A stretch of DNA of 64,000 nucleotides from Rhizobium johnstonii 3841 (GTDB lineage Bacteria > Pseudomonadota > Alphaproteobacteria > Rhizobiales > Rhizobiaceae). The DNA lies in NCBI RefSeq assembly GCF_000009265.1, contig NC_008379.1, forward strand, positions 186,001 through 250,000, read 5' to 3'. The notes beneath the pieces were generated by a model. The model was not told the origin of the DNA. It did no database searches and saw nothing but the letters and a program-made list of their open reading frames with translations. How positions within the stretch are numbered: the stretch's first letter is position 1; every line of letters starts with the position of its first letter. This document shows, piece by piece, positions 8,704 through 18,805 of this stretch. A program made the translations under genes and the position numbers.

Positions 8704-11679
8704 CTACTCCGCCGCCGGCCCGTAGAGGCCAAGCTGATCGAGAAGCGCCCGCTGCCGGCCGGCATTTTCGGCCAGCAGACCGGTATAGCGATCGATGATC
8801 CGGTCGCGGTGGCTCGGGTCGGAGACAACGGAGAGCGCGCCGACGATCGCCGCGACCTTTTCCGAGGTCCGCCGCAATTCGTCCAGCAGTTCGGAGTTGC
8901 CGCTGACCTCGCTGACCACCCGCTTCGTCACCCTGCCGATTCCGGCAGGTGTGCGGCCGCCTGCCGAGACGTACCCTTGCGGCAGATCACCCTTCAGATT
9001 GGTGACTGACTTGAAGCGGATGACATCGAAGATCTGGTCGACCGCCTGCTTGGCGCCGGTCACCCGAGAAGGATGGTCGGTATCGGCGGCGGCGTGCGGC
9101 AGCAGTTCCAGCTTGCCCTTATGGCGCTCTTCGAGCGGCAGATAGGGAACCATCGGCCCGCTGAGCTTGCCGGTCGCTGCATCCTTGAAGAGATCGGCGT
9201 CGATTGCCGCGTGGGCAATCTTTCCTGATGACAGCGCCTGGTCGAGCGCCGCCGCATCGACGACCTCGCCCCGGTCGTAATTGACCAGCACCGCACCATC
9301 GTTCATCGCGGCGAGAACCTGGGTGTCGACCACCCCTGCGTTGGAGTAAACGCCTCTCGCAGCATCCAGCCGGCCGAGACCGATATGGACGGAGAGCACG
9401 TCGGCGCCGGTCGCCGCTTCAACCGGACTGGCGGCGTAATCGAAGCCTTCCGACTCGATCCAGCCTTGGTGATGCTGGCGTGCGTAGATCACCACCTTCA
9501 TGCCGAAAGCCTTGGCGAGCTTGGCGACTTCGCGGCCGATATTGCCGTAGCCGAGAATGGCGATTTTCCGGCCCTCCAGCTTGGCGGTCGGGAAATCCTT
9601 GAGCTGGCGCCCGGTATCAAAATCGCCGTTGGCGACCATCTGGTGCAACCTGTCGACGGGCAGGTCGGGAACAACCTTGAGGATCGCCTTCACCGCCATC
9701 TGAGCGGTCGCCCGGCTGTTGATGCCGGGCGTGTTCATCAAAGGCGCCGCGCCGCCCTCGCCGTTGCCGCCGCCCCAGGAGGCCGAGCCCATATTGCCGG
9801 TACCCGCGCCGATGCGCACGCCGCCGAACGGGAAGACGGAAGCCTTCGGGATGAAGGTCGCCGCCGCGATCAGCGCGTCATACTGGCCCTTGTCCGTCTG
9901 CGGCAGGATTTCGGCCTCGGTGCTGAGATTTGGCTGGTAGAAGAAATGGATGCGGCCCTTCTCCAGCGCCGCCCTGTCGCCGATCGGGCCGGCACGGAAG
10001 ACGCCGCCCTTTTTCTCGACATAGGTCCTGATTTCGCTGTCGTCGGGCTCCCCATCGGCGCCGAGGCGCAGGCCGACCAGATCGGCGATCAGCACCGTAT
10101 AGGCGTGTTCGGGATCGTCCTTGCGGACCATCGCACCGGCTTTCACAGGCGCCGCGAACGTGACGCCCTGCTTTGCCAGTTCCTCCTCGATCACGACGAT
10201 CTTGGCGCGCAGATAGGCATATTGCAGGTTCTCCAGCAGCGCGACGATATCGGACGGCTCGCGGATGCCGCCGACCCAGGCGCGGTAGTCGCCGGGCGTT
10301 CCCGGGAATGCGTTGACGTAGCGCGCCGCGTCGAGGCCGGGCTCGAACGCGCCGTTCGGATGGGTAAAGCCCTCATAGCCGAGCAGTTGCTTCGAACGCG
10401 CGATAATGCGGGCATGGATCGCAGGATCGGTGATGCCGGCGTCCTCCACCTTTAACAGCGTCACCGCCGCACCGCGCCGCTCGGCATCGGTGACGGTGAG
10501 CGAAAACAGCGGGTGCGACTCGACCCAGCCGTCGATCACCGCCCGATTGGCCGCAGACCGCTTGTTGAGCTCGACCACCGAGCCGACCCGCGCCTCCGAC
10601 TGCAGGAGGCCGAAGGTGGTTTCGGCAAAGGCAAGTGCGCTGTAGGTGTTGATGACGCCGCCGAGCATGCGGTCTTCCGCGGCATCGTAAAACGGCCCGG
10701 CATCCACGGATCGCTTAGCCGAAAGCGGCTGCCGCGCATCGATCGGCGGCGCGATCTTGAGCTGACGCGGGATTGCCCAGGACGGATCCTGCTGGTTCTT
10801 CTCGACGAGCGCCAGGGCATGCGGCGTGAAGGAGGCGACGAAATACCCCGATACCCCGCCGATCGCCTTCTGAAAAGGCATGAACAAGCAGCATTTCGCC
10901 ATCACGGCGTCGACCAGCGCGGGCTCCCAAGGCATGGCGCCCAGCATCGACGTCGCGTCGAACACTGCATGGCGGTTTGCCGGATCGCCATCGATCCAGT
11001 TCAGCAGCTCGTGGATCTCGCGGCTGGTATAGGCATTGGCGCCGGTCGTCTCATGGCCGACGCCGACGAAGATCGACACGCCGAGAGCGGACAGCTCGGC
11101 GGCCGTCGGGATCACACCCTCGGAGGCGGCAAAATGAATGCGGCTCTCGCAGCCTTTTTCGGCGAAGCGCTGCATCTCGATCAGCTGGGTGGCCCAGGAC
11201 TGACGGAAGAAGCCTGCCGCGCGGGCCGGATCGCTTTCCGGGCGCGGCGTATCGACGTAGACGCGCTGGGAGGCATCGTTGGCGTTCATCAGGTGCTGGA
11301 CGCAGACGGTATAGCCGCTGTGACCGCCGCCAAGTCCCACAGCCATCCGGTTCGTCTTCGGGAAGTGGAAATAGCGGTGGATCGCCCGCATCATGTCGGT
11401 CAGAATTTTATCCGCCGGATAGCCGCGGTGCATGCTGCGGGAAATTTCGGCGGTCGTGAAGCCGCCTATGTCGTTGCCCTTGTCGTCGAACTTGCGATAG
11501 GTCTTCTCGATCCATGTATCGAAAGCGATGCGCCGCAGGCGGCTATCCACCTCGTCGGTGGTCGCATCCGTGATCGGACCGACGCCGAAAAACGGATTGG
11601 ACGGCAGCTTCGGTGCTCCCGACTTCGTCAGTCGGAGCGCTTCAAGTCGCTGTTCCTGCATCTGCTCGATATTTGTCAT
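8704..11679 (-). CDS. fused SerC-like aminotransferase and SerA-like dehydrogenase
   Basis: A 991-residue protein joining two serine-biosynthesis folds. Residues 1 to about 500 resemble phosphoserine aminotransferase: HETTGA (209-214), the PLP-contacting D241 in FDATS and the Schiff-base K271 in PFQKAIGG. Residues about 505-900 resemble phosphoglycerate dehydrogenase: NTPGINSR (649-656), the Rossmann motif GYGNIG (710-715), R803 in NYDRGEVVD and H862 in LLPHAAADT. The glutamate usually found in the E-P motif of SerA is not at the expected place (DADLFKD, 828-834). The tail (900-991) is helical and is not a recognisable ACT domain. One such chain could run two consecutive steps of phosphorylated serine synthesis or of a related hydroxy-acid pathway. 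It is monocistronic, with no strong ribosome-binding site visible. Confidence 0.8.
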   Translation of the reverse strand: MTNIEQMQEQRLEALRLTKSGAPKLPSNPFFGVGPITDATTDEVDSRLRRIAFDTWIEKTYRKFDDKGNDIGGFTTAEISRSMHRGYPADKILTDMMRAIHRYFHFPKTNRMAVGLGGGHSGYTVCVQHLMNANDASQRVYVDTPRPESDPARAAGFFRQSWATQLIEMQRFAEKGCESRIHFAASEGVIPTAAELSALGVSIFVGVGHETTGANAYTSREIHELLNWIDGDPANRHAVFDATSMLGAMPWEPALVDAVMAKCCLFMPFQKAIGGVSGYFVASFTPHALALVEKNQQDPSWAIPRQLKIAPPIDARQPLSAKRSVDAGPFYDAAEDRMLGGVINTYSALAFAETTFGLLQSEARVGSVVELNKRSAANRAVIDGWVESHPLFSLTVTDAERRGAAVTLLKVEDAGITDPAIHARIIARSKQLLGYEGFTHPNGAFEPGLDAARYVNAFPGTPGDYRAWVGGIREPSDIVALLENLQYAYLRAKIVVIEEELAKQGVTFAAPVKAGAMVRKDDPEHAYTVLIADLVGLRLGADGEPDDSEIRTYVEKKGGVFRAGPIGDRAALEKGRIHFFYQPNLSTEAEILPQTDKGQYDALIAAATFIPKASVFPFGGVRIGAGTGNMGSASWGGGNGEGGAAPLMNTPGINSRATAQMAVKAILKVVPDLPVDRLHQMVANGDFDTGRQLKDFPTAKLEGRKIAILGYGNIGREVAKLAKAFGMKVVIYARQHHQGWIESEGFDYAASPVEAATGADVLSVHIGLGRLDAARGVYSNAGVVDTQVLAAMNDGAVLVNYDRGEVVDAAALDQALSSGKIAHAAIDADLFKDAATGKLSGPMVPYLPLEERHKGKLELLPHAAADTDHPSRVTGAKQAVDQIFDVIRFKSVTNLKGDLPQGYVSAGGRTPAGIGRVTKRVVSEVSGNSELLDELRRTSEKVAAIVGALSVVSDPSHRDRIIDRYTGLLAENAGRQRALLDQLGLYGPAAE

Positions 11680-12024
11680 GATCTGCTATCTGATTGAAAG
11701 GAAGGTGGGCGAGGCGGCCAAGGTCGTGATCATGCTATCGCGTTTCGGCGATTGCCTGAACCGATCTTTTCCTATGCAAAATACGAACGCACCTTCGAGC
11801 GCTGCGGGTCACCTCCACCGGGTTGAATATGTCTGATGCCGTCGCCGCGATCGCAAATATGCCCCTCGTGCCACCCTTTTGGCTGCCTGCCATCGGCTGC
11901 CGGAATTGCGTGGTGCCGCGGATATTGGCATTGCAGGCAATCTCTGATCTAGTCTGCAACTCTCTCCGCCGGGCAGCTCAGCCGCAGGCTCATGACATTC
12001 GAAACGAGCGAGAGCCATATTCTC
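11680..12024. other. gene-free region upstream of the SerC-SerA fusion
   Basis: About 345 bp without a supportable gene. Short open frames here are not protein-like. It should contain the leftward promoter of the fusion gene and the former promoter of the decayed acetamidase. I saw no convincing hairpin, operator or riboswitch-like fold by eye. Confidence 0.45.
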
Positions 12025-12400
12025 ATGACGACTCACCGCTTCATTCCGACGAGCTTTCACAATGTCATCGGCTCTCTTTCGCCGGCCCTGCACATCGCCG
12101 ACGGCGATACCGTCGTCACCGACGGTGCGGCTGACAGTGGAAAAGAAGGCCGGACTGGTCTGGCCGCGCGGGGAAACGGCCGAAGACATCTTCACCATCG
12201 GCAACGCCCGGCCCCTCGATCAGGCGCTTCAGCACGCCACCAGCGAAATGTTGAACTGGCTGGCGGCGGATTATGGCCTGGACAGGACGGCGGCCAGCCA
12301 TCTGCTCGGCCAGGTGGTGCGTTACGATGTCGGCAACGTCTTTGATCCGGCCTATACGATGGCCTGCCGTGTCGCCAAGAAATGGCTGGTTCGCCGATAG
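12025..12400 (+). pseudogene. acetamidase/formamidase remnant with internal deletion
   Basis: Both ends of an acetamidase/formamidase (FmdA/AmdA family) survive, but the middle is gone. Starting at 12025 one frame reads MTTHRFIPTSFHNVIG and GDTVVTDG, the family N-terminus. From about 12125 the match continues in a different frame with FTIGNARPLDQALQHATSEM, NWLAADYGLD and GNVFDPAYTMACRVAKKW, the family C-terminus, ending at 12400. The family is about 300 residues, so nearly 200 central codons, including the metal-site region, are missing, and the junction near 12121-12130 is also out of frame. The coding capacity is therefore lost. Confidence 0.8.
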
Positions 12401-12440
12401 AGAGTCTCGGGACCTGCCGTCCTGGCGTGGACGAGTTTTA

Positions 12441-13355
12441 TCAATCGTGCCGGGACAGGAAACCGGAAACGGTCGCCAGGCAAAGCTGCTTTTCCTCGAC
12501 ATGCGGCATGTGGCTGGAATTTTCGAAGAGCACCCATTCGCAGCCGGGAACGCGTTCGAGATAGGGCCTTACCACCAGGGGCGTCGCCTCGTCGTATTTT
12601 CCCGAGATCAGCAGCGTCGGGGCCTCGATGCGGTCGAGCCTGTTCTCGATCGTCCAGTCCTTCATCGTACCGATGACGTGAAATTCCGTCGGGCCGTTCA
12701 TGTTGCGGTAGACGGTGTTGTCCTCGTCCATGATCGCAAAGGTCCGCGTCACTTCAGGCGGCCACGGCACCACCCGGCAGACATGGCGGTCATAGAAGAC
12801 GCGCGAGGCGGCGATATATTCCGGATCGGTGAGGCTTCCCGCCAGTTCATGCTTCAGCAGCGTGTCCTGCACCTCTTTCGGCAGTTCCTGCCTCAGCCGG
12901 TTCGCCTCCGAAACCCAGGTGTGCATGTTGGCCGGCGAGTTGGCGATGACCAGCGCCTTCAGGCCTTCGGGCCGGCGCACCGCATGTTCGGCGCCGAGCA
13001 TGCCGCCCCAGGACTGGCCGAGGAAGGCATAACGATCCCGAATCCCGAGATGGGAAAGCAGTGCGTCCAGTTCTTCGAGAAACAGGCCGACCGTCCAGAA
13101 ATCTGGGCCCTTTTCCGGAAGGCGGGTGGAATTGCCATTGCCGAGCTGGTCGTAATGAATGACCGGGCGGCCGTCGAGGGCGGCGATATCCTTGAAGGAA
13201 TCGACATAATCATGGGTGCAGCCGGGCCCGCCATGGGCGACGACGAGAGGCAGCTTGCCGCTGTCCAGCGAGCCGGTGATGCGATACCAGGTGCGATAGT
13301 CGCGAAAGGGCAAATAGGCTTCGTTGGTCGTGACTTCGCCCACGGGCGTCTCCAT
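12441..13355 (-). CDS. proline-iminopeptidase-family alpha/beta hydrolase (upstream copy)
   Basis: Peptidase family S33 hydrolase of 304 residues, expected to release N-terminal proline or hydrolyse related amides in the cytoplasm. The family motifs HGGPG (41-45, oxyanion hole) and GQSWGG (113-118, nucleophile S115) are intact; the acid is in GKYDEATP and the histidine in SSHMPHVE. No signal peptide is present. The start may instead be a GTG four codons in (VGEVTT), which has a better-spaced GGAG. It follows the LuxR gene in the same direction, with a 16-bp inverted element and an AT-rich -10-like hexamer between them. It is a paralogue of the gene at 14352. Confidence 0.87.
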   Translation of the reverse strand: METPVGEVTTNEAYLPFRDYRTWYRITGSLDSGKLPLVVAHGGPGCTHDYVDSFKDIAALDGRPVIHYDQLGNGNSTRLPEKGPDFWTVGLFLEELDALLSHLGIRDRYAFLGQSWGGMLGAEHAVRRPEGLKALVIANSPANMHTWVSEANRLRQELPKEVQDTLLKHELAGSLTDPEYIAASRVFYDRHVCRVVPWPPEVTRTFAIMDEDNTVYRNMNGPTEFHVIGTMKDWTIENRLDRIEAPTLLISGKYDEATPLVVRPYLERVPGCEWVLFENSSHMPHVEEKQLCLATVSGFLSRHD

Positions 13356-13376
13356 CTCTTGGCGTCATGAAAAAAA

Positions 13377-13421
13377 GCATAACGCGGCGGCGATGGCGAA
13401 GGCAGCTATCACAAGTTATAG
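13377..13421 (-). promoter_or_regulatory. candidate LuxR-solo box and promoter of the first hydrolase
   Basis: CTATCACAAGTTATAG at 13406-13421 is an interrupted dyad (CTATnACnnGTnATAG, six of eight base pairs) overlapping the last codon and stop of the LuxR gene. A nearly identical element (14 of 16) occurs at 14256-14271 before the second hydrolase. Read leftward, TTATGCT at 13377-13383 could serve as the -10, which places the box about 43 bp before a start near 13370, the usual position for LuxR activation. The match and positions are observed; LuxR binding is inference. Confidence 0.55.
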
Positions 13422-14221
13422 GGTGGCCAATTGTGGGTCGGCCGGTCTTCGAGCAGGCGGTAATGGGTGGCGCGCACCACGGCCTGGGTGCGGTTGCGGG
13501 CGCCGAGTTTCTTTGTCGCGGCATTCAGATGCATCACGACAGTCGGTACGGAGCGGTCGATGATGCGAGAAATTTCCTTGGCGGAGTAGCCTTCCGCCGA
13601 ATGGCGCAGGCATTCGCGTTCCCGCTCGGTCAGGCGGATCGTGCCGACGCTCTTTGCCCGCGTGTCGAAAAGCGAATAGGCGGTCTCATGGAAAACATGG
13701 GCAAGCAGGTTGAAGTCGGCGATATAGCGCAGTGCGTGCCGTTCGAAATCTTTGTTCCGGCCGAAGCGGATGCCGGTGACGGTCGCATAGTCGCCGCGTG
13801 GCATATGAACCGGAACGGTGACGCCGGTCGACATATCGCGTTCGCTCAAATAGCGCGTCACCGGCGCGGTGTCTTCGGTCATGAAACGGTTGATCAGCGT
13901 GTCGGCGTCCGGGTCGTAGTTCCAGAAGAAGGGTGCGGAGGTGCGTAGCGCCACCTGCTGCACCGGATCGATACGGAAATAGCCGCGATTGAACCAGTAA
14001 TCGTGCATGTCGTCTGAAATATTCCGCAGCTTCAGCAGCGATGGTATCATGATCGCGCCGTCGAGATCGTAAGGCACCGGCGTATAGTCGTAGATCAGCG
14101 CCTCGAAGCCGATCTGCTTCATCGCCTCGAAGGCCTGGTCGATCCGGCCGTCCAGCGTTTCGTGCGCTGTAAACTGCCGTCTGATCGTTCCGATGTCGTC
14201 AAGAATGGGGTCGTCAAGCAT
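13409..14221 (-). CDS. LuxR-family regulator, plant-associated solo type
   Basis: A 270-residue quorum-type regulator with an N-terminal autoinducer-binding domain (about 20-175) and a C-terminal LuxR helix-turn-helix (TERERECLRHSAEGYSAKEI, 198-217). No acyl-homoserine-lactone synthase gene lies in the window, so it appears to be a solo. In the ligand pocket the canonical Trp and Tyr (W57 and Y61 of TraR numbering) align with M72 and W76 in MHDYW, while the following DP (85-86) is kept. This Met/Trp pair marks the OryR/XccR/PsoR group, which answers plant compounds and usually sits beside a proline iminopeptidase gene, as here. The ATG at 14221 follows GGGAG at a good spacing. Confidence 0.88.
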   Translation of the reverse strand: MLDDPILDDIGTIRRQFTAHETLDGRIDQAFEAMKQIGFEALIYDYTPVPYDLDGAIMIPSLLKLRNISDDMHDYWFNRGYFRIDPVQQVALRTSAPFFWNYDPDADTLINRFMTEDTAPVTRYLSERDMSTGVTVPVHMPRGDYATVTGIRFGRNKDFERHALRYIADFNLLAHVFHETAYSLFDTRAKSVGTIRLTERERECLRHSAEGYSAKEISRIIDRSVPTVVMHLNAATKKLGARNRTQAVVRATHYRLLEDRPTHNWPPYNL

Positions 14222-14255
14222 GGGCTGCTCCCGGGGTTCGGCATTGCGGCCCACC

Positions 14256-14301
14256 CTATCACTTCTTATAGCTGGCACTGAATGCGGTTTAAGGTAAAAA
14301 T
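14256..14301 (+). promoter_or_regulatory. candidate LuxR-solo box and promoter of the second hydrolase operon
   Basis: CTATCACTTCTTATAG at 14256-14271 lies between the divergent LuxR gene (start 14221) and the second hydrolase (start 14352). It matches the element at 13406-13421 at 14 of 16 positions. An AT-rich stretch (TAAAAATT, about 14295-14302) is at the distance expected of a -10, putting the box centre near -42 on the rightward promoter. It may also autoregulate the LuxR gene. Confidence 0.55.
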
Positions 14302-14351
14302 TTAGCCGTGCCCAAATATTGAGCAAGCGAAATCTTCTGCCGGAGCGATCA

Positions 14352-15242
14352 ATGTGGCGTGAAATACGGCCGGACGAACGATTCGAGATCGATGTCGATG
14401 GCCATCGCGTCGTTGCCTATAGTTTCGGGACCGGCAGCGAGACGGTTTTCTGCCTGAACGGCGGGCCGGGTCTGCCCTGCGATTACCTGCGCGAAGCGCA
14501 TTCCTGCCTGATCGACAAGGGCTATCGTGTCGTCGCCTTCGATCAACTCGGCACCGGCGCCTCCGACCGGCCGGACGATCTCACGCTCTGGACGATCGGC
14601 CGCTATGTCGAGGAGACGGAGACGGTGCGCAAGGCACTGGGGCTCGGCAAGGTCCACATGCTCGGCCATTCCTGGGGCGGGTGGCTGGCGATCGAATATG
14701 CGCTGACCTATCCCGAGAACCTGAAGACGCTGACCCTCGAGGATACCGTCGCCGACATGCCGCATCTGATCCTGGAACTGGAACGGCTGCGCGCAGCGCT
14801 CGGTCCCGAAACCGTGGCGATGATGCAGAAGCACGAGGCGCAGGGCACCTACAATCATCCGGAATATCTCGCCGCCGTCACCATCCTCAATTATCGCCAT
14901 GTCTGCCGTCTGCCCGAATGGCCGGCGCCGGTGCGCCGCTCGCTCGACGATTGGAACATGGCGCCCTATGAGACGATGCAGGGGCCGAACGAGTTTCTCT
15001 ATATCGGCAACCTCAAGGACTGGAACCGCATCCCCGATCTGCCGCGGGTAACGCTGCCGGTGCTGATCACGACGGGAGAGCATGACGAGCTGACGCCGGC
15101 CTGTGCGCTGAGGATGAAGCTTGCGTTGCCGAATGCCGAGCTGAAGGTATTTGCCAATGCCAGCCACATGCCGTTCTATGAGAACCCGCAGGATTATTAT
15201 CCGGCGCTTCTCGATTTTCTCGCCCGGCACGAGGCAGGCTGA
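14352..15242 (+). CDS. proline-iminopeptidase-family alpha/beta hydrolase (downstream copy)
   Basis: S33-family hydrolase of 296 residues, paralogous to the gene at 12441. The oxyanion motif is NGGPG (36-40), with Asn in place of the usual His; the nucleophile motif GHSWGG (105-110, S108), the acidic residue in GEHDELTP and the histidine in ASHMPFYE are intact. The ATG at 14352 is preferred because GGAG lies six bases upstream; an upstream TTG has none. It is divergent from the LuxR solo. Only 51 bp without a terminator separate it from the dipeptide permease gene, so the hydrolase and the importer are probably co-transcribed. Confidence 0.88.
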   Translation: MWREIRPDERFEIDVDGHRVVAYSFGTGSETVFCLNGGPGLPCDYLREAHSCLIDKGYRVVAFDQLGTGASDRPDDLTLWTIGRYVEETETVRKALGLGKVHMLGHSWGGWLAIEYALTYPENLKTLTLEDTVADMPHLILELERLRAALGPETVAMMQKHEAQGTYNHPEYLAAVTILNYRHVCRLPEWPAPVRRSLDDWNMAPYETMQGPNEFLYIGNLKDWNRIPDLPRVTLPVLITTGEHDELTPACALRMKLALPNAELKVFANASHMPFYENPQDYYPALLDFLARHEAG

Positions 15243-15293
15243 TGCAACAGGAAGCGGACCGAACCCGACGAAGACAAAGGGGCGATCGCCGTC

Positions 15294-16232
15294 ATGCATC
15301 GCTATAAATTCGTTCTGACGCGACCGCTGCAGTTCCTGCCCGTCATCTTCGGCATCAGCGTCATCACTTTCATTCTGGTCCGGCTGATCCCCGGCGATCC
15401 GGCACGCAACATTCTTGGCACGCGCGCGACGCCGGCAGCACTTGCCAGCATCCGCGCCCAGTACGGGCTCGATCAGCCGATGTGGCTGCAATATGTCTAT
15501 TTCCTCAAGAACCTCGCCAATGGCGAGATGGGCAAGTCGATCCTCTACAAGATCGACGTGCTGAAGCTGATCGTCACCCGCATCGAGCCGACGCTTGCGC
15601 TCGTCGTCTCCAGCGTCGTGCTTTCCGTCCTGATCGCGGTGCCGATGTCGGCGATCGCCGCACGCAATGCCGGCCGGGCGCCGGATCATGCGGTGCGCAT
15701 TGTCTCGACCTTCGGCATCGGTTTTCCGCCCTTCTGGCTGGGGCTGATGCTGATCATCCTGTTCAGCGTCGAACTCGGCGTGCTGCCGGTTTCGGGCTAT
15801 GGTGCGACGATCGGCGAAAAGCTGTCGCATCTCGTGCTGCCGAGCCTGACGGTCGCGCTGTCGCTCTCGACCGTGCTGACGCGCAGCCTGCGGGCGGCGA
15901 TGATCGAGCAGCTGAAATCGGATGTCGCGACGGCGGCGCGTGCCCGCGGCATGCCGGAAGGAATCGTCTTCTGGCGACACGTCCTGCCGAATTCGCTGGT
16001 GCCGACGATCAACTTGCTTGCCGTCAACATCGGCTGGCTGATCGGCGGCACGGTGGTGGTCGAGAGCGTCTTTGCGCTGCCCGGAATGGGGCAGCTGCTT
16101 GTCAGGGCGATCTTCTCGCGCGACTACATGGTGGTGCAAGGCGTCGCCATGGTCTTTGCCTGCGCCACCGTGCTCATCAACTTCATTGCCGACATCGTCA
16201 CCGTCGCCGTCGATCCGAGGGTGAAGCTATGA
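15294..16232 (+). CDS. peptide ABC transporter permease (DppB type)
   Basis: Inner-membrane permease of 312 residues. Six membrane segments are visible, with the family N-terminus (LIPGDPARNILG, GLDQPMWLQY) and the BPD-type loop before the last segments (AARARGMPEGIVFWRHVLPN) that docks on the ATPase. ATG at 15294 follows GGGGCG. It overlaps the next permease by four bases. Its place after a peptidase gene favours di- or oligopeptides as substrate, although the family also carries nickel, glutathione and opines. Confidence 0.9.
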   Translation: MHRYKFVLTRPLQFLPVIFGISVITFILVRLIPGDPARNILGTRATPAALASIRAQYGLDQPMWLQYVYFLKNLANGEMGKSILYKIDVLKLIVTRIEPTLALVVSSVVLSVLIAVPMSAIAARNAGRAPDHAVRIVSTFGIGFPPFWLGLMLIILFSVELGVLPVSGYGATIGEKLSHLVLPSLTVALSLSTVLTRSLRAAMIEQLKSDVATAARARGMPEGIVFWRHVLPNSLVPTINLLAVNIGWLIGGTVVVESVFALPGMGQLLVRAIFSRDYMVVQGVAMVFACATVLINFIADIVTVAVDPRVKL

Positions 16233-17076
16233 GCATCGAGGCGATCGCCCCCGCTTCCCCCGGCTGGCGCCAGTTCTTCGGCCAGCGGCCGATGCTTGTG
16301 CTTAGTGCCGGCCTGCTGCTGTTCTTCGTGCTGCTGGCGATCGGTGCGCCCATCGTCGCGCCTTACGACCCGATCATGCAGAATGCCGAGGTGCGCCTGC
16401 AGGCGCCTTCGCTGTTGCATCCCTTCGGCACCGACAATTTCGGCCGCGATATCCTCTCCCGCGTCATCTGGGGCGCGCGCCTCGATCTGCAGATGGCGCT
16501 GATCGGCGTCATCTTCCCCTTCCTGATCGGCACGACGGTCGGCACGATCGCCGGCTTCTTCGGCGGGATCGTCGATGCGCTGTTCATGCGTCTTGTCGAT
16601 ATCATCCTCGCCTTCCCCTTCCTGGTGCTGATGCTGTCGATCATCGCGATCCTCGGCCCCGGCCTCGGCAGCTTCTACATCGCCATGGCGCTGGTCGGCT
16701 GGGTCTCCTATGCGCGGCTGATCCGGGCGCAGATGCTGGTGCTGAAAGGCAGCGACTACGCCGTTGCCGCCGTCAGCCTCGGCTTCAGCCGCCCGCGCAT
16801 CATGTTCCGCCACCTGTTGCCGAACGCGATCGCCGGCTCGATCGTCTTTTCGATGTCCGATGCGACGCTGGTGCTGCTCAGCGGCGCTGCCGTCAGCTAT
16901 CTCGGCCTCGGCGTCCAGCCGCCGATCGCCGAATGGGGCGTCATGGTCGCGGAAGGACAGAGCTTCATCACTACGGCATGGTGGATCACTTTGTTTCCCG
17001 GCCTCTCCATCGTCTGCCTGGCCTTCGGTTTCAGCATGCTGGGCGATGCGCTCGGCGAACTGCTGGGGGTGCATGA

Positions 17077-17080
<4 letters not shown>
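16229..17080 (+). CDS. peptide ABC transporter permease (DppC type)
   Basis: A 283-residue second permease of the same system. An N-terminal hydrophobic segment is followed by the family motif HPFGTDNFGRDILSRVIWGAR and by the docking loop (VSLGFSRPRIMFRHLLPN). ATG at 16229 overlaps the stop of the previous gene (ATGA), and its own stop overlaps the ATPase start at 17077, so the three are translationally coupled. Open frame upstream of 16229 in the same phase is not coding. Confidence 0.9.
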
Positions 17081-18786
<1,706 letters not shown>

Positions 18787-18805
18787 CAACGAAGGGAACG
18801 AACTG

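Noticed and set aside
10513..11697. 394-codon forward frame opposite the SerC-SerA fusion
   Set aside because: Arg/His-rich shadow of the reverse-strand gene without domain similarity.
14349..16139. Long open frame of 596 codons on the reverse strand
   Set aside because: It is antisense to the iminopeptidase and DppB genes, rich in His, Arg, Gln and Asp, and has no protein-like pattern; a product of high G+C codon bias.
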